Below, one piece after another: positions 1-8,805 of a stretch of 64,000 nt of DNA. The DNA is from Erwinia mallotivora (GTDB taxonomy: Bacteria > Pseudomonadota > Gammaproteobacteria > Enterobacterales > Enterobacteriaceae): NCBI RefSeq assembly GCF_000590885.1, contig NZ_JFHN01000020.1, positions 27,988-91,987 of the forward strand, in the 5' to 3' direction. The notes under the pieces are model-generated. The model saw nothing but the letters and a program-made list of their open reading frames with translations, was not told the DNA's origin and did no database searches. The translations under genes and the position numbers were made by a program. The stretch's first letter is position 1. Each line of letters opens with the position of its first letter.

Positions 1-2296
1 CACAGTCATAGACGGCGACCACCTCGGACATGGAGCGCAGACTTTGCGTAATGTTCATCTGTGGTGAGAGAAAAGCGCTGTGCAGCTTGCTCAGGCTGAC
101 GATCAACGGCACGCGCAGAATATCAAAGGATTCAGCGTCATTCGGCAGCTCCCGCTGGATCTCGCGGTTGAGATAATCAAGCAGCTTCGGCGTCGGTGCC
201 TGCGGCAGTAGTTCAGCAAACAGCGCTTCAACTTCGGCATTCAGATCCAGCGGGTCAAAGCGCTCATAGGCTTCAAGAATAGCCTGCCCCAGTGGAATAA
301 AGAGTTGCAGTGTCGCCTGCTGACGCAGGGTGGACTGACCGCCGAGGCGACCCTCAGCGCCGAACAGCCGGGTCATTACCGCTTCCGCATTGCCCGCGCC
401 CGCCTGCTTAAGGGCAGCCTGCAACGCCGGCAACACATACAGCTGGATAACATCGAGCAGAATGTCGTCACCGGCCAGTTTGAAGCCTTCACGAAACAGC
501 AGCCGGGGCATGATTTTTACGTTGTTGCCCTGACCATCGTCCAGCCGGTACTGGGTAATGGCCAGATCGGTGGTGCCGCCGCCAATATCGATTGAGGCAA
601 TACGCAGCGTTTTCCCCGCCGGTTCATCTGCGGCGCGCGGGCGATCGGGACGCGCCATACTGCTGAAGAAGGCTTCTGCGCGTCCGCCAAAATTAACCTG
701 CGTTTCATTGTACAAATAGACCATCTGGCCACAGGTCGCTTCATCCCACTCCATCTGCACGTCTGGGACGGGCATCAGGCTTTTGGCTTTGTCCTGGTCG
801 CTGGTGAAATCATCATCAGCCGGGTGCCAGCCCATCGCTTTCCACACCAGTGCAATGGCTTCCTGCATCCGTCGCCGGAAAATCTCCCGTTCAGGTTTTG
901 GCATCGCCGACGGCAAGATCAGAATAATGTTACGCAGCTGGCGCGGGGCGCTGCTGTGCAGCATCTTTTGCCGTTGAGCGGGGCTGTTCATCTGCATCAG
1001 CGCCTGGGCCAGCAGTTCCGAGAGCATAAAGCTCATCACCGCGCTGCGACTGTAGTGGGCAGAAAAAACCGGCAGCCTCTCTTCCAGCGGCTGGTTATAC
1101 AGCGGCTGGCCTTCATCATCGACCAGGTTGGTCAGCGGCATGGCGGTGGCAATGGGTTCATCAGCTGCATTACCGGGCGTCCGGCTGAAGCGCCAGCCGG
1201 GGGTGAAGCTCTCTTCATCCCACAGATAGCGGCGCGGACTGGAGATCCCGGTAGCGCCTTCGGTTCCCAGACGTTGCAGCGCCAGCTGGCTGGCTTCGCG
1301 ACCTACACGGGTGATGGAAGGCCAGATAAAGGCATCGTCACGACCACTTTCCACTGAAAAGTTTTGTTTGCCAAAGCTTGCCTGGGCAAACTCAACCCGG
1401 CTTTCAAACAGTTCGTTATAGACGAGGTGGGGAGCACTCAGGTTACGCAGGTGCAGCTCATAGGTGTGCCTGAGACCATGATGATCATCGACATGGTCTT
1501 CAACCATAATGCCGCAGGTGTGCGAATTACCGACATCAAGAATCAAATCAACCGGAATGGCCGGGGAGGAAGGGTTAGCGGCGCTGATTTTCAGCTCGGG
1601 CAGCGACAGCTGATGCCCCAGCATATGCAGAATGTTCAGATAGTGAGCCTGATATTCAAATTCGCGAAGAGCGGTACGAATATTGACCTGAGGACGCTGT
1701 TCAATCTCCGACGCCTGCTGACTGAAGACTTCACGCAGCCAGCCATCAACCCACGTATGGTCGAGAAATTCACCCAGCTCGTCACTGTGGTGAGCCAGCG
1801 CAAAGCTGACGCCGGATTGGGCATCGCTGCTGTTCAGCGCCAGTGACTCATCTTCACCTTCCGGCCAGACGCGGGTTTCGAATGCCAGGCAGACGCGGTG
1901 ACTGTGACCGTTGGCATCAGGTTTATCCAGCGCAACGACCTGCACCCTGGCCCAGTTATCCGGTCCGCCGATAAAAGTACGCGGCGGATTAAAACGAAAG
2001 AAGGGCAGCGGTAACCAGATACCGTTCAGCAGGGTCAGCGACTGTTCCAGAGAAAAGCTGGATTCAGGCTTAACCACTTCAGGAGTGCCACCGGTGGCAA
2101 CCGGCAGCATGTATTTACCACTCAGGGCGTTAAAATTCAGACGCAGCAGCGGGCCATTGGCGGTTTTACGGACAAACTTCCCCGGCAGGTCGGCATCCAG
2201 CTGCGGCGTCAGGGCAAAGTCCAGAAACTGAATACCACTGTTCTGAACAAGCGTCATATTCGGTTTAATATCAGCGATTGTCGCCAGCATCATCAT
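1..2296 (-). CDS. srfB: SrfB family protein, 3' end beyond the window
   Basis: This is a long minus-strand reading frame open from 2296 to the window edge (about 765 codons seen), so the C-terminus is missing. The start is the first of three consecutive ATG codons and overlaps the srfA stop as ATGA, which implies translational coupling. The family is about 1000 residues and was named in Salmonella as an SsrB-regulated factor; its biochemical role is unknown. Two actin-like ATPase phosphate motifs are readable: DVGNSHTCGI in the N-terminal third and DIGGGTTDLAI further on. These fit an Hsp70/actin-fold nucleotide-binding protein. A virulence role is inherited from the family name, not seen here. 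Confidence 0.85.
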   Translation of the reverse strand, partial: MMMLATIADIKPNMTLVQNSGIQFLDFALTPQLDADLPGKFVRKTANGPLLRLNFNALSGKYMLPVATGGTPEVVKPESSFSLEQSLTLLNGIWLPLPFFRFNPPRTFIGGPDNWARVQVVALDKPDANGHSHRVCLAFETRVWPEGEDESLALNSSDAQSGVSFALAHHSDELGEFLDHTWVDGWLREVFSQQASEIEQRPQVNIRTALREFEYQAHYLNILHMLGHQLSLPELKISAANPSSPAIPVDLILDVGNSHTCGIMVEDHVDDHHGLRHTYELHLRNLSAPHLVYNELFESRVEFAQASFGKQNFSVESGRDDAFIWPSITRVGREASQLALQRLGTEGATGISSPRRYLWDEESFTPGWRFSRTPGNAADEPIATAMPLTNLVDDEGQPLYNQPLEERLPVFSAHYSRSAVMSFMLSELLAQALMQMNSPAQRQKMLHSSAPRQLRNIILILPSAMPKPEREIFRRRMQEAIALVWKAMGWHPADDDFTSDQDKAKSLMPVPDVQMEWDEATCGQMVYLYNETQVNFGGRAEAFFSSMARPDRPRAADEPAGKTLRIASIDIGGGTTDLAITQYRLDDGQGNNVKIMPRLLFREGFKLAGDDILLDVIQLYVLPALQAALKQAGAGNAEAVMTRLFGAEGRLGGQSTLRQQATLQLFIPLGQAILEAYERFDPLDLNAEVEALFAELLPQAPTPKLLDYLNREIQRELPNDAESFDILRVPLIVSLSKLHSAFLSPQMNITQSLRSMSEVVAVYDC

Positions 2297-3705
2297 TTAC
2301 TCTCGCGCTTCATCGTCATCGGTAATACCGTACCAGCGTCATACTGGCCGCTACATTCGGCTGCGCCGTTGGCCCCTTGTTTACAGGTCAGATCGGGCAT
2401 CTGATAACGCGATCCATCGCTGCATTTCGCTTTGGTGCGACTGTTAATGACCAGATTGCCTGACTTCATCAGCCCGGCATAAACGTCAACTTTGCAGATT
2501 ATGCCGTCACCCTGAGTCATCCTGGCGATACCTTTGCCGTTCTTCAGCTGATAGCGCAGGCTGGGTGGCTTACCGGTCAGTGGATTTTTACCGCCAACCA
2601 CCACCCGCCAGTTACCGTTCAGGAAACGGGTGGATCCCAGTTTCACTGCGTCACCGGGTAATATCAGATCATCTTTTGCCGGTGCAGCAGCAGCGGTTTC
2701 CTCACCCGCACTGGCGGCCGGTTGTACCGGCTGTGGCGCTGTATTGTCAGGGCTCTGCTGTGCAGTGGCTGCCACACTGGCAGGGGTGACCGGTAACGCG
2801 ATGTGCTTCGTGGTGTCAGGCACTGCCGGTTGGGCTGGCTGACTGGCGACGACGGCCGGTGCTGTCGGGGCTGCCAGCGTTTGAGGCTGCGCCGATGTTT
2901 TATCAGCGTGCGCCTGAGACGGTGAGCTGACCTCAGCCGGGGCAGAGAAATACCCCTTCAGCTGGACGCCAAAGGCAATCAATAGTGCGGCGGCCGGTAA
3001 CATCCAGCCATAGCGAAGCAGCGGACGGGATGTTGCTGGCATCACGACTTTTTGTACAACCGGAGCGGTTTCTGGTGCCGGCATCGCCTGCTCAGCTTCA
3101 GGCTGGGGTTGCGTCTCCTCCACCACGGTCACCGTAACAGGTTCGGGGAGCGGCGGCGCCACAGCAGGCGGAGGCGGGACCGCAACGGCCAGTTTAGAGA
3201 GGCTCAACGGTGGATGGTCTTCTTCCACTTTACGCAGACAATCCAGCGAGTCCTGGCGGGATTTTTTATCCAGGCTGACGAAGCCCCAGAAGGTTAAAAC
3301 CGGCTTGCCGTCCACCAGATAAACAAAGTTCTGGTCCGGAAACTGCAAGGCTTTTGCCAGCAGGGCTCCAAATAACTTCTGATTACTTTTTTCCGACTGC
3401 TGTGCCCGCTGACACATCTCTGCCACCACCTGCTGGCAGGCGACCAGCTGATTGAGGGCATGGTTGCGGGCACTGTCGCTGGCCGCAGCCCAGGAAGTAA
3501 CTTTACCGCCAATGGGCGCATACCAGTCCAGGCGGTTTCCGGCGTCATCAGGTTGAGGGATAGCAAGGCAGTCAGCAATATGTTGCTGTTTCCTCAGGCG
3601 CAGTGTCTCGCGCAATTGCAGGGCCGACAGGTAAATAGGCTGCCCGTTTTCTCCAAGGGGCAGAACCGCATCCAGACTTCCGCTGCGTAAAAATAATTTA
3701 GCCAC
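2293..3705 (-). CDS. srfA: SrfA family protein, single-pass membrane protein
   Basis: A 470-residue protein, first gene of the srfA-srfB pair. It has an N-terminal domain (about 1-170), a Pro/Val/Glu-rich linker (about 180-225), one transmembrane helix near 230-250 (WMLPAAALLIAFGV), a Pro/Ala/Gln-rich second linker (about 260-345) and a C-terminal domain (about 350-470) with several cysteines. This layout suggests a bitopic protein with a periplasmic C-terminal domain holding disulfides. The srf genes of Salmonella have been linked to the flagellar regulon, and a chemoreceptor with a sigma-28 promoter sits next door, but I found no convincing sigma-28 promoter in front of srfA itself. Molecular function is unknown. 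Confidence 0.85.
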   Translation of the reverse strand: MAKLFLRSGSLDAVLPLGENGQPIYLSALQLRETLRLRKQQHIADCLAIPQPDDAGNRLDWYAPIGGKVTSWAAASDSARNHALNQLVACQQVVAEMCQRAQQSEKSNQKLFGALLAKALQFPDQNFVYLVDGKPVLTFWGFVSLDKKSRQDSLDCLRKVEEDHPPLSLSKLAVAVPPPPAVAPPLPEPVTVTVVEETQPQPEAEQAMPAPETAPVVQKVVMPATSRPLLRYGWMLPAAALLIAFGVQLKGYFSAPAEVSSPSQAHADKTSAQPQTLAAPTAPAVVASQPAQPAVPDTTKHIALPVTPASVAATAQQSPDNTAPQPVQPAASAGEETAAAAPAKDDLILPGDAVKLGSTRFLNGNWRVVVGGKNPLTGKPPSLRYQLKNGKGIARMTQGDGIICKVDVYAGLMKSGNLVINSRTKAKCSDGSRYQMPDLTCKQGANGAAECSGQYDAGTVLPMTMKRESK

Positions 3706-4115
3706 GCAAAAAGGACCTTTTGTCAGATGTCAGGGGTGCTTAAAACGATCTGAAGCGAATTTATTTATACTGTAGTCCAGTGGACTTAAATCAAATGACG
3801 AAATAAGGGGCTAAACTGGTGATTGCTTTCGCAATCGGATGACAAAAAATCTCCTGTAATATCAACAGAAGGCGGCTGACAGCTACCCGCCCGCCTGCTT
3901 CAGCTCTGATTACTCTGAACGGATTAACGCCGGATTGCCTGAAATAACTTAATCTTATGAAATAAAAGTTTTTTTCACCCTCATTACGCAGCAGATTACT
4001 GGCTGCAAAGGGCGGTATCCCGTGGTTTTAGTGAAAAAATAATCATAATTTTTTCTCCATGCCTGCCGATAATCTGCATCGTGCGAACATAAAAACATAA
4101 CAGTAAGGTTACGAT
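3706..4115. other. divergent intergenic region between srfA and the PAS chemoreceptor
   Basis: This 410-bp, AT-rich stretch separates two divergent genes and should hold both promoters. The rightward sigma-28 promoter is listed separately. Around 3775-3800 there is a short palindromic stretch (GTCCAGTGGAC) in front of srfA. I see no additional gene. Confidence 0.6.
4046..4072 (+). promoter_or_regulatory. sigma-28 (FliA) promoter of the PAS chemoreceptor
   Basis: The -10 element GCCGATAA (4065-4072) is a perfect match to the flagellar sigma-28 consensus. It is preceded by exactly 11 bases and TAATTTTT (4046-4053), 6 of 8 matches to the -35 consensus TAAAGTTT. It lies 43 bp upstream of the start codon. 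Confidence 0.85.
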
Positions 4116-5462
4116 ATGCGCATTTTCAATCGGTCAGGTTTCTTCAAGAGATTTTTCAGATCCAACACACTCTGTCGTACCACACAGAGTTCTATTCACA
4201 GTGCCATGGCAATAATGGAACTGACGCCTGAGGGCGTCGTGCTCAATGCCAATGCCCTTTTTTTGCAAAAAATGGGTTATCAGCTGGATGAGATTGTCGG
4301 GCAGCATCATCGTATCTTCTGTCCGGAGCAGGTGCTTGCCTCGCCCGAATATACCCGATTCTGGCAGCGTCTGGCCCGTGGTGAAAGTTTCAGTGATAAA
4401 TTTTTACGTCTGACCAAAGAAGGTAAAAAAATCTGGTTTGAAGCGAATTATGTCCCGATACGCAATCACAATGGCAAAGTCATTAAGATCGTTGGACTGG
4501 CTTCTGATATCACCGCGCGCACGCTTGCCGCACAGCAACAGAAAGGGATGACCAATGCCATTGACCGTTCCATGGCGGTGATAGCATTTAATCTCAATGG
4601 CGAAGTATTACGTGTTAATGATAATTTTCTGAAAACCACCGGCTACCGGATTGAAGAAGTGCTGGGAAAACATCATCGTATGTTTTGTTCGCCGGAAGTT
4701 TACAACAGCACTGAGTATCATCAGTTCTGGCAAAAGCTGCGGCACGGAGACTTTGTTTCCGGTCAGTTTGAGCGTGTTGACAGCAGGGGCAACACCATCT
4801 GGCTGCGGGCAACCTACAATCCGGTCTTTGATGAGAACGGCCAGCTGTATGAAGTGGTGAAATTTGCCACCGATGTGACCACCCAGGTGGTTAAGAACCG
4901 GCAGGAGCGCGAGGCGGCAGAACATGCCTATAAAGCCGCGCTTGAGACCAGCCAGAATACCCGGGTGGGTGTGGGCGTGATAGGGAACAGCGTCAGCAAG
5001 ATGAATGAAATCGCCGTTGAGCTGCGTAATGTCTCTGCCGGAATTAATGACCTCAGTTCACAATCGGCGCAGATTGGTCAGATAGTTGAAACGATTAAAA
5101 GGATCGCTAATCAGACGAATTTGCTGGCGTTAAACGCTGCGGTAGAAGCGGCACGCGCCGGTACGCATGGCCGCAGCTTTGCGGTTGTGGCTAATGAAGT
5201 AAGAAGTCTGGCGGCGAATATCAATACGGCCTCGCAGGAGATCTCTGAAGTGGTTGAGCATAACCAGCAACTGGCTGCGCTGGCACAGAAAAATATCTCT
5301 GCCAATCTTTCACGTGCAGATCAGGGCGTGTCGCTGGTTCGGGAAGCTGGAAGTGTGATCATGGATATTCAGAATAACTCCGCGCAGGTGGTGGAGGCTA
5401 TTGGTCATGTGACTGAGCATCTGGTGGCTGAGAATATTATTCCGACCAGGACACTCGCTTAA
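4116..5462 (+). CDS. soluble PAS-PAS-MCP chemoreceptor, BdlA-like
   Basis: A 448-residue cytoplasmic methyl-accepting chemotaxis-type protein with no transmembrane helix. Two PAS domains occupy about 30-150 and 150-270; each holds the paired W-F-x-A-x-Y-x-P and A-x-D-x-T motifs. They are followed by a short signalling domain with the hairpin tip [20 protein letters not shown]. The layout matches Pseudomonas BdlA (PAS-PAS-MCP, about 417 residues), which controls biofilm dispersion. The tip reads THGRSF where most receptors have EQGRGF, and the protein ends soon after the descending helix with no xWxxF pentapeptide. PAS ligand (haem, flavin or small molecule) cannot be told from sequence. Expression with the flagellar regulon is supported by the sigma-28 promoter. 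Confidence 0.88.
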   Translation: MRIFNRSGFFKRFFRSNTLCRTTQSSIHSAMAIMELTPEGVVLNANALFLQKMGYQLDEIVGQHHRIFCPEQVLASPEYTRFWQRLARGESFSDKFLRLTKEGKKIWFEANYVPIRNHNGKVIKIVGLASDITARTLAAQQQKGMTNAIDRSMAVIAFNLNGEVLRVNDNFLKTTGYRIEEVLGKHHRMFCSPEVYNSTEYHQFWQKLRHGDFVSGQFERVDSRGNTIWLRATYNPVFDENGQLYEVVKFATDVTTQVVKNRQEREAAEHAYKAALETSQNTRVGVGVIGNSVSKMNEIAVELRNVSAGINDLSSQSAQIGQIVETIKRIANQTNLLALNAAVEAARAGTHGRSFAVVANEVRSLAANINTASQEISEVVEHNQQLAALAQKNISANLSRADQGVSLVREAGSVIMDIQNNSAQVVEAIGHVTEHLVAENIIPTRTLA

Positions 5463-5568
5463 TTACACTTTGCAACATTTCAACCGATCGATGCCTCGTC
5501 AGGTTAACAGGGGGAAGAGGGGAGTTTGCTACACTCTTTCAGGACTGTTAAACAGAATGAGGTAAAGG

Positions 5569-6585
5569 ATGAAAATTAAAAGCTACGCCGCTATGCAACC
5601 AGGTCAGGCTCTGGAACTGTATGAATATGAAGCCGCAGAGCTGGCAGCAGAAGAAGTTGAGGTTGAAGTTGAGTATTGCGGCGTCTGCCATTCTGACCTG
5701 TCGATGATTGATAACGAGTGGGGAATTTCTCAGTATCCCACCATTGCCGGACATGAGGTGATTGGTCGCGTTGCTTCACTGGGTTCAGCGGCGCAAAACA
5801 AAGGGCTGTCAGTAGGCCAACGCGTGGGTATCGGCTGGATGGCAAAAAGCTGCCAACACTGTGATCCCTGCATCAACGGTGAACAGGTCAACTGTGAAAA
5901 CGGCGCTATTCCCACCATTCTTAACCATGGCGGTTTCGCGCAGAAACTGCGTGCCGACTGGCAATGGGTGATCCCACTCCCGGAAAAACTGGATGCTGCG
6001 ACGGCCGGTCCGCTGCTGTGTGGCGGCATTACGGTATTTAAACCCCTGCTGATGAGTAACATTACCGCGACCAGCCGTGTTGGCGTTATTGGCATCGGCG
6101 GCCTTGGTCATATTGCGATAAAAGTATTGCGCGCAATGGGTGCTGAGGTCGTGGCATTCAGCTCCACGCCTGATAAAAAGCAATCCATTCTTGATATGGG
6201 CGCTGATGAAGTCGTCAACAGCCGCGACCCGGAAGCATTGAAAAAGCTGGCAGGGCGCTTTGATTTGATCCTGAGCACCGTCGCCGTTGATCTTGACTGG
6301 AAACCTTATTTCGACGCACTGGCGCCGAAGGGCAAGTTTCACACCGTCGGTGCAGTCATGAAGCCATTCCAGGTGTCCGCCTTTGACCTGATTATGGGTG
6401 ACAAAGCCGTCACGGGGTCATCAACCGGCTCGCCGGGGCAACTGCGCACACTGCTGAAACTGGCATCTCGCGCAGATATTGCACCCCGGGTGGAATATTT
6501 CCCGATGTCCCGCATCAATGATGCTCTGGAGCATGTCCGTGCGGGTAAAGCTAATTACCGTGTGGTTCTGAAAGCGGACTTCTGA
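5569..6585 (+). CDS. ahr: NADPH-dependent aldehyde reductase Ahr
   Basis: A 338-residue zinc alcohol dehydrogenase, closely similar over its whole length to E. coli Ahr (YjgB). It reduces a broad range of aliphatic aldehydes with NADPH in the cytoplasm. The catalytic zinc motif [10 protein letters not shown] lies near residue 37, GHEVIG near 60, and the structural-zinc cysteines CxxCxxGxxxxC near 95. The Rossmann motif GIGGLG is near residue 178. It starts with ATG after an AGG-type ribosome binding site and stands alone between a chemoreceptor and an AT-rich foreign patch. A diverged duplicate of its 3' end lies 1.4 kb downstream. Confidence 0.93.
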   Translation: MKIKSYAAMQPGQALELYEYEAAELAAEEVEVEVEYCGVCHSDLSMIDNEWGISQYPTIAGHEVIGRVASLGSAAQNKGLSVGQRVGIGWMAKSCQHCDPCINGEQVNCENGAIPTILNHGGFAQKLRADWQWVIPLPEKLDAATAGPLLCGGITVFKPLLMSNITATSRVGVIGIGGLGHIAIKVLRAMGAEVVAFSSTPDKKQSILDMGADEVVNSRDPEALKKLAGRFDLILSTVAVDLDWKPYFDALAPKGKFHTVGAVMKPFQVSAFDLIMGDKAVTGSSTGSPGQLRTLLKLASRADIAPRVEYFPMSRINDALEHVRAGKANYRVVLKADF

Positions 6586-6619
6586 ATATCATTCAGGGTT
6601 AATATTTGAAATAGTGATC

Positions 6620-6644
6620 ATGTCCGGCGGTTAATGCCGGGCAT
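6620..6644 (+). terminator. hairpin after ahr
   Basis: A 9-bp stem (one T-G pair) around CCGGC/GCCGG with a 7-base loop lies 35 bp after the ahr stop. The downstream tract is AT-rich but has no clean T run, so it is a weak intrinsic terminator. Confidence 0.5.
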
Positions 6645-6827
6645 ATCATAGGCTATGTTTTAAGCAAAACGGAAATATCATCCATCCTGAAAAATCTTAT
6701 TAACGCATCGTTTATAATCATTTATCACTATTTTCCTCGTTTAATTAAGAGACATAAAGTTGTTTTTTGAAAGATTGAAAAAAACACGCTGATATACTCT
6801 CAATATATTTCTAATTTTGAGGTATCT

Positions 6828-7433
6828 ATGGGTATCAGCATCAAAGATCGTTGCGCAGTAATTTTCGCTGCCATTACAGGTGGTAATATTTCTGCTAAAA
6901 CAGCATCAAATTTAATAAATGAAATTAAAAATGTAAAAAACGTCCCGGAGAGTATTGTTAAGGCACTGAATAAAAAAAACGCAAAACACCCTGAGTTACA
7001 TTTAAATGTTGAACAGGCTATCGCTTATGTAGGTAAAGCAAAGGCAGAGTTGGGTAATGGTATCAGAACTCAGGAGTTATTATTAGAAAAGCAGGCTCAT
7101 ATAAAGGAGAATCATTTTGAAAATGTTGGGAAACTGGCAAATGAGTTAAGTCGTTTAAATAATAACTGGATTGTTAAAGCGAAAACCGGCATTGAGTTGC
7201 AAGAAAAATATAAAATCAATTTCGCAACAAATGGAAAAATATACGATAAAATAAGAGGCCTGGAATATAAACTGGAAAAAGAAAAAATAAATTTACTCAC
7301 AATTTCAGGTAAAAAAAATAAATATACCTCAGAACTAAGTGAAAGATGCGGTGATAAAAAGTTAGTCGAAAATATGGTCAGAGAAAAATTCGTAAATAGT
7401 GAAGAAACGAGTAAAAAAAAATTTCGGATTTAG
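6828..7433 (+). CDS. unrecognised coiled-coil protein, N-terminal part (frameshifted gene)
   Basis: A 201-codon frame with a good start (GAGG six bases before ATG). I do not recognise the family. The first 60 residues look globular (MGISIKDRCAVIFAAITGG); from about residue 65 it is Lys/Glu/Asn-rich and strongly helical, as in coiled coils. Base composition is far more AT-rich than neighbours such as ahr, a sign of horizontal transfer. The frame ends in TAG a few codons after nine consecutive A (7413-7421). Adding one A, or a -1 slip there, continues the protein without interruption into the next frame and gives about 385 residues. It has no signal peptide or transmembrane helix. A secreted effector or a structural protein are both possible; neither is demonstrated. 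Confidence 0.6.
   Translation: MGISIKDRCAVIFAAITGGNISAKTASNLINEIKNVKNVPESIVKALNKKNAKHPELHLNVEQAIAYVGKAKAELGNGIRTQELLLEKQAHIKENHFENVGKLANELSRLNNNWIVKAKTGIELQEKYKINFATNGKIYDKIRGLEYKLEKEKINLLTISGKKNKYTSELSERCGDKKLVENMVREKFVNSEETSKKKFRI
7413..7421 (+). other. A9 homopolymer at the frame change
   Basis: Nine consecutive A link the two halves of the coiled-coil gene. The required change is equal to adding one A, or a -1 slip. It could be a contingency tract, a transcriptional or translational slippage site, a fixed mutation or a sequencing error. Confidence 0.7.
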
Positions 7434-7435
7434 AA

Positions 7436-7984
7436 AATAAAATTTCAAGAGGATATGGTCTTATTCTTGAAAATAAAAAAAACATAGCCAGGGTGATTAT
7501 TGATGTGACCAGAAGGTATAAAAATGAATTACCAAAAGAGAGTCAGCGCAGCCTGGAAAAATATGATTTAATGGTAAGTGATTATCAATCATCTTTCGGC
7601 ATAATTGAAAAAATAGAAAAAAACATAAAAATTCTTGCAGAAAATAAAAAGAGTGTCGAGGATTACGCTGAAAAATTAGAGCATCTTAAGGATATGATGG
7701 TCACTGCTGAATTGATTAAAGAAAATAACCTGCTGTTAAAGAACACTAAAGATCAGCAAGACAGAATGGCTGATTCCGTGACTCAGACAATACTTGAAAA
7801 TAAAAAAATATCAGCAGTAAAAGATGCCGTGATCTCAGGCAGTGCTTCTTTAAATAGCCCCAAAAATGCATCACAAATTGATACTATCCACTTACCGGAT
7901 GTTCCTGACGACAAGCCAGAGATAAACAATCAGATAAACAAAAACACTTTCATCAGAGCGAAGAGGGTCGTTGTTGCGGGTTGA
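7436..7984 (+). CDS. unrecognised coiled-coil protein, C-terminal part (other frame)
   Basis: This frame continues the preceding coiled-coil protein after the A9 run. The earliest stand-alone start is GTG at 7493 (163 codons), but it lacks a ribosome binding site, and the same frame is open and sensible from the A9 run onwards (residues such as DLENKISRGYGLILENKKNI), so it is better read as the second half of one gene. It is Lys/Glu/Ile-rich helical sequence ending in a proline- and asparagine-rich tail (about 50 residues). Base composition is as AT-rich as in the first half. Function is unknown. Confidence 0.55.
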   Translation, partial: NKISRGYGLILENKKNIARVIIDVTRRYKNELPKESQRSLEKYDLMVSDYQSSFGIIEKIEKNIKILAENKKSVEDYAEKLEHLKDMMVTAELIKENNLLLKNTKDQQDRMADSVTQTILENKKISAVKDAVISGSASLNSPKNASQIDTIHLPDVPDDKPEINNQINKNTFIRAKRVVVAG

Positions 7985-7991
7985 GGTGCAA

Positions 7992-8057
7992 GATGCACTG
8001 GAGCATGTCCATATGGATAAAGCAAGTTACCCTGTGATCCTGAAAGCACACTTCTGA
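7992..8057 (+). pseudogene. diverged duplicate of the 3' end of ahr
   Basis: These 66 bases encode DALEHVHMDKASYPVILKAHF and a stop. The true ahr ends [21 protein letters not shown]. By eye 54 of 66 bases and 14 of 21 residues agree, and similarity stops abruptly at the 5' side. It lies directly after the foreign coiled-coil gene. At about 82% identity it looks like the tail of an ahr from a related strain or species rather than a fresh target duplication, and it marks an insertion boundary. Confidence 0.8.
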
Positions 8058-8299
8058 GCTAGCTTTTAAGCTGGCTAAAAAGAATGAGCTGGAATTTGGA
8101 GGCTGATACGGCATCAGTAGTGATGTTCTGGTCAGCGATGGGCCGTTTACCTTTTCAGGTACGCGGCCTTAAAACCCGTAAAACAGAGAACTGATTTCAA
8201 TCATCTACGTTTCATCACTTCAGAAAGCGCTTTCAGATGCCATCAGAGAACAGCGGAATGAACCGCGAATAAGTCATCGTTTTCACGTAGCGCCACCAT

Positions 8300-8327
8300 G
8301 GTGCGCATAATGTATATTATGTTAAAT
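8300..8327 (+). other. dif: dif, XerCD chromosome dimer resolution site
   Basis: All 28 bases match the E. coli dif sequence: XerC arm GGTGCGCATAA (8300-8310), central hexamer TGTATA (8311-8316) and XerD arm TTATGTTAAAT (8317-8327). This places the window at the replication terminus. XerC and XerD recombine here under control of FtsK, which is steered by KOPS motifs pointing at the site. Confidence 0.97.
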
Positions 8328-8397
8328 TAACTATGATGATAAATAACTTCATATTCCAGCATCGATTCCCAGCAAATCAACATGTTCCTCCCTCTGT

Positions 8398-8423
8398 TAT
8401 TGGGATCAGCTATTGGGATCAGC
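8398..8423 (+). repeat. 13-bp perfect tandem duplication
   Basis: TATTGGGATCAGC occurs twice head to tail, about 70 bp from dif. It may be a slippage product or the scar of an excision. Confidence 0.75.
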
Positions 8424-8805
8424 GGCCCGGCCCTTCAGGGAATCTATAACAGAGCTGAAACCCACAAAAATGAATTTGTAGGTCATTTCTGTATCCAGGG
8501 TCAGCCGCGACGAATTCATCAGACGCAAGATCTCTTTCTGTAAGGAAGCTAATCCCCTGTCCTGACTATGTCCATTTTTGTACTCTTTCACGGAATCATA
8601 GTGACAATCTTCAGCGCCAAATGCTGCCAACTCGATGCCAGACTAACTGTCGGTTTACACACTTTTTTCAGATAGCATCTGGACTGCATTAATCCAACAT
8701 GCCAGGTCACTTTAAATAAGGAAGCGGTCTGGTAGACCTTTCTTCGCTTTAATATGATCAGTGAACCAGCCAGTTACTGACTGGCTTTACTCTTAGCTGG
8801 TCGTT

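Larger units (their letters stand above)
8058..8805. other. gene-poor stretch containing dif
   Basis: About 750 bp with no convincing gene. It holds the dif site, a 13-bp tandem duplication and a weak hairpin (8768-8786, AGCCAGT/ACTGGCT) after the lipoprotein gene. A 74-codon minus-strand frame (8406-8630, TTG start) resembles nothing I know and is not called. Confidence 0.5.

Noticed and set aside
8406..8630. 74-codon minus-strand frame near dif
   Set aside because: It starts with TTG, has no ribosome binding site and resembles no family I know. Chance is the simpler reading.
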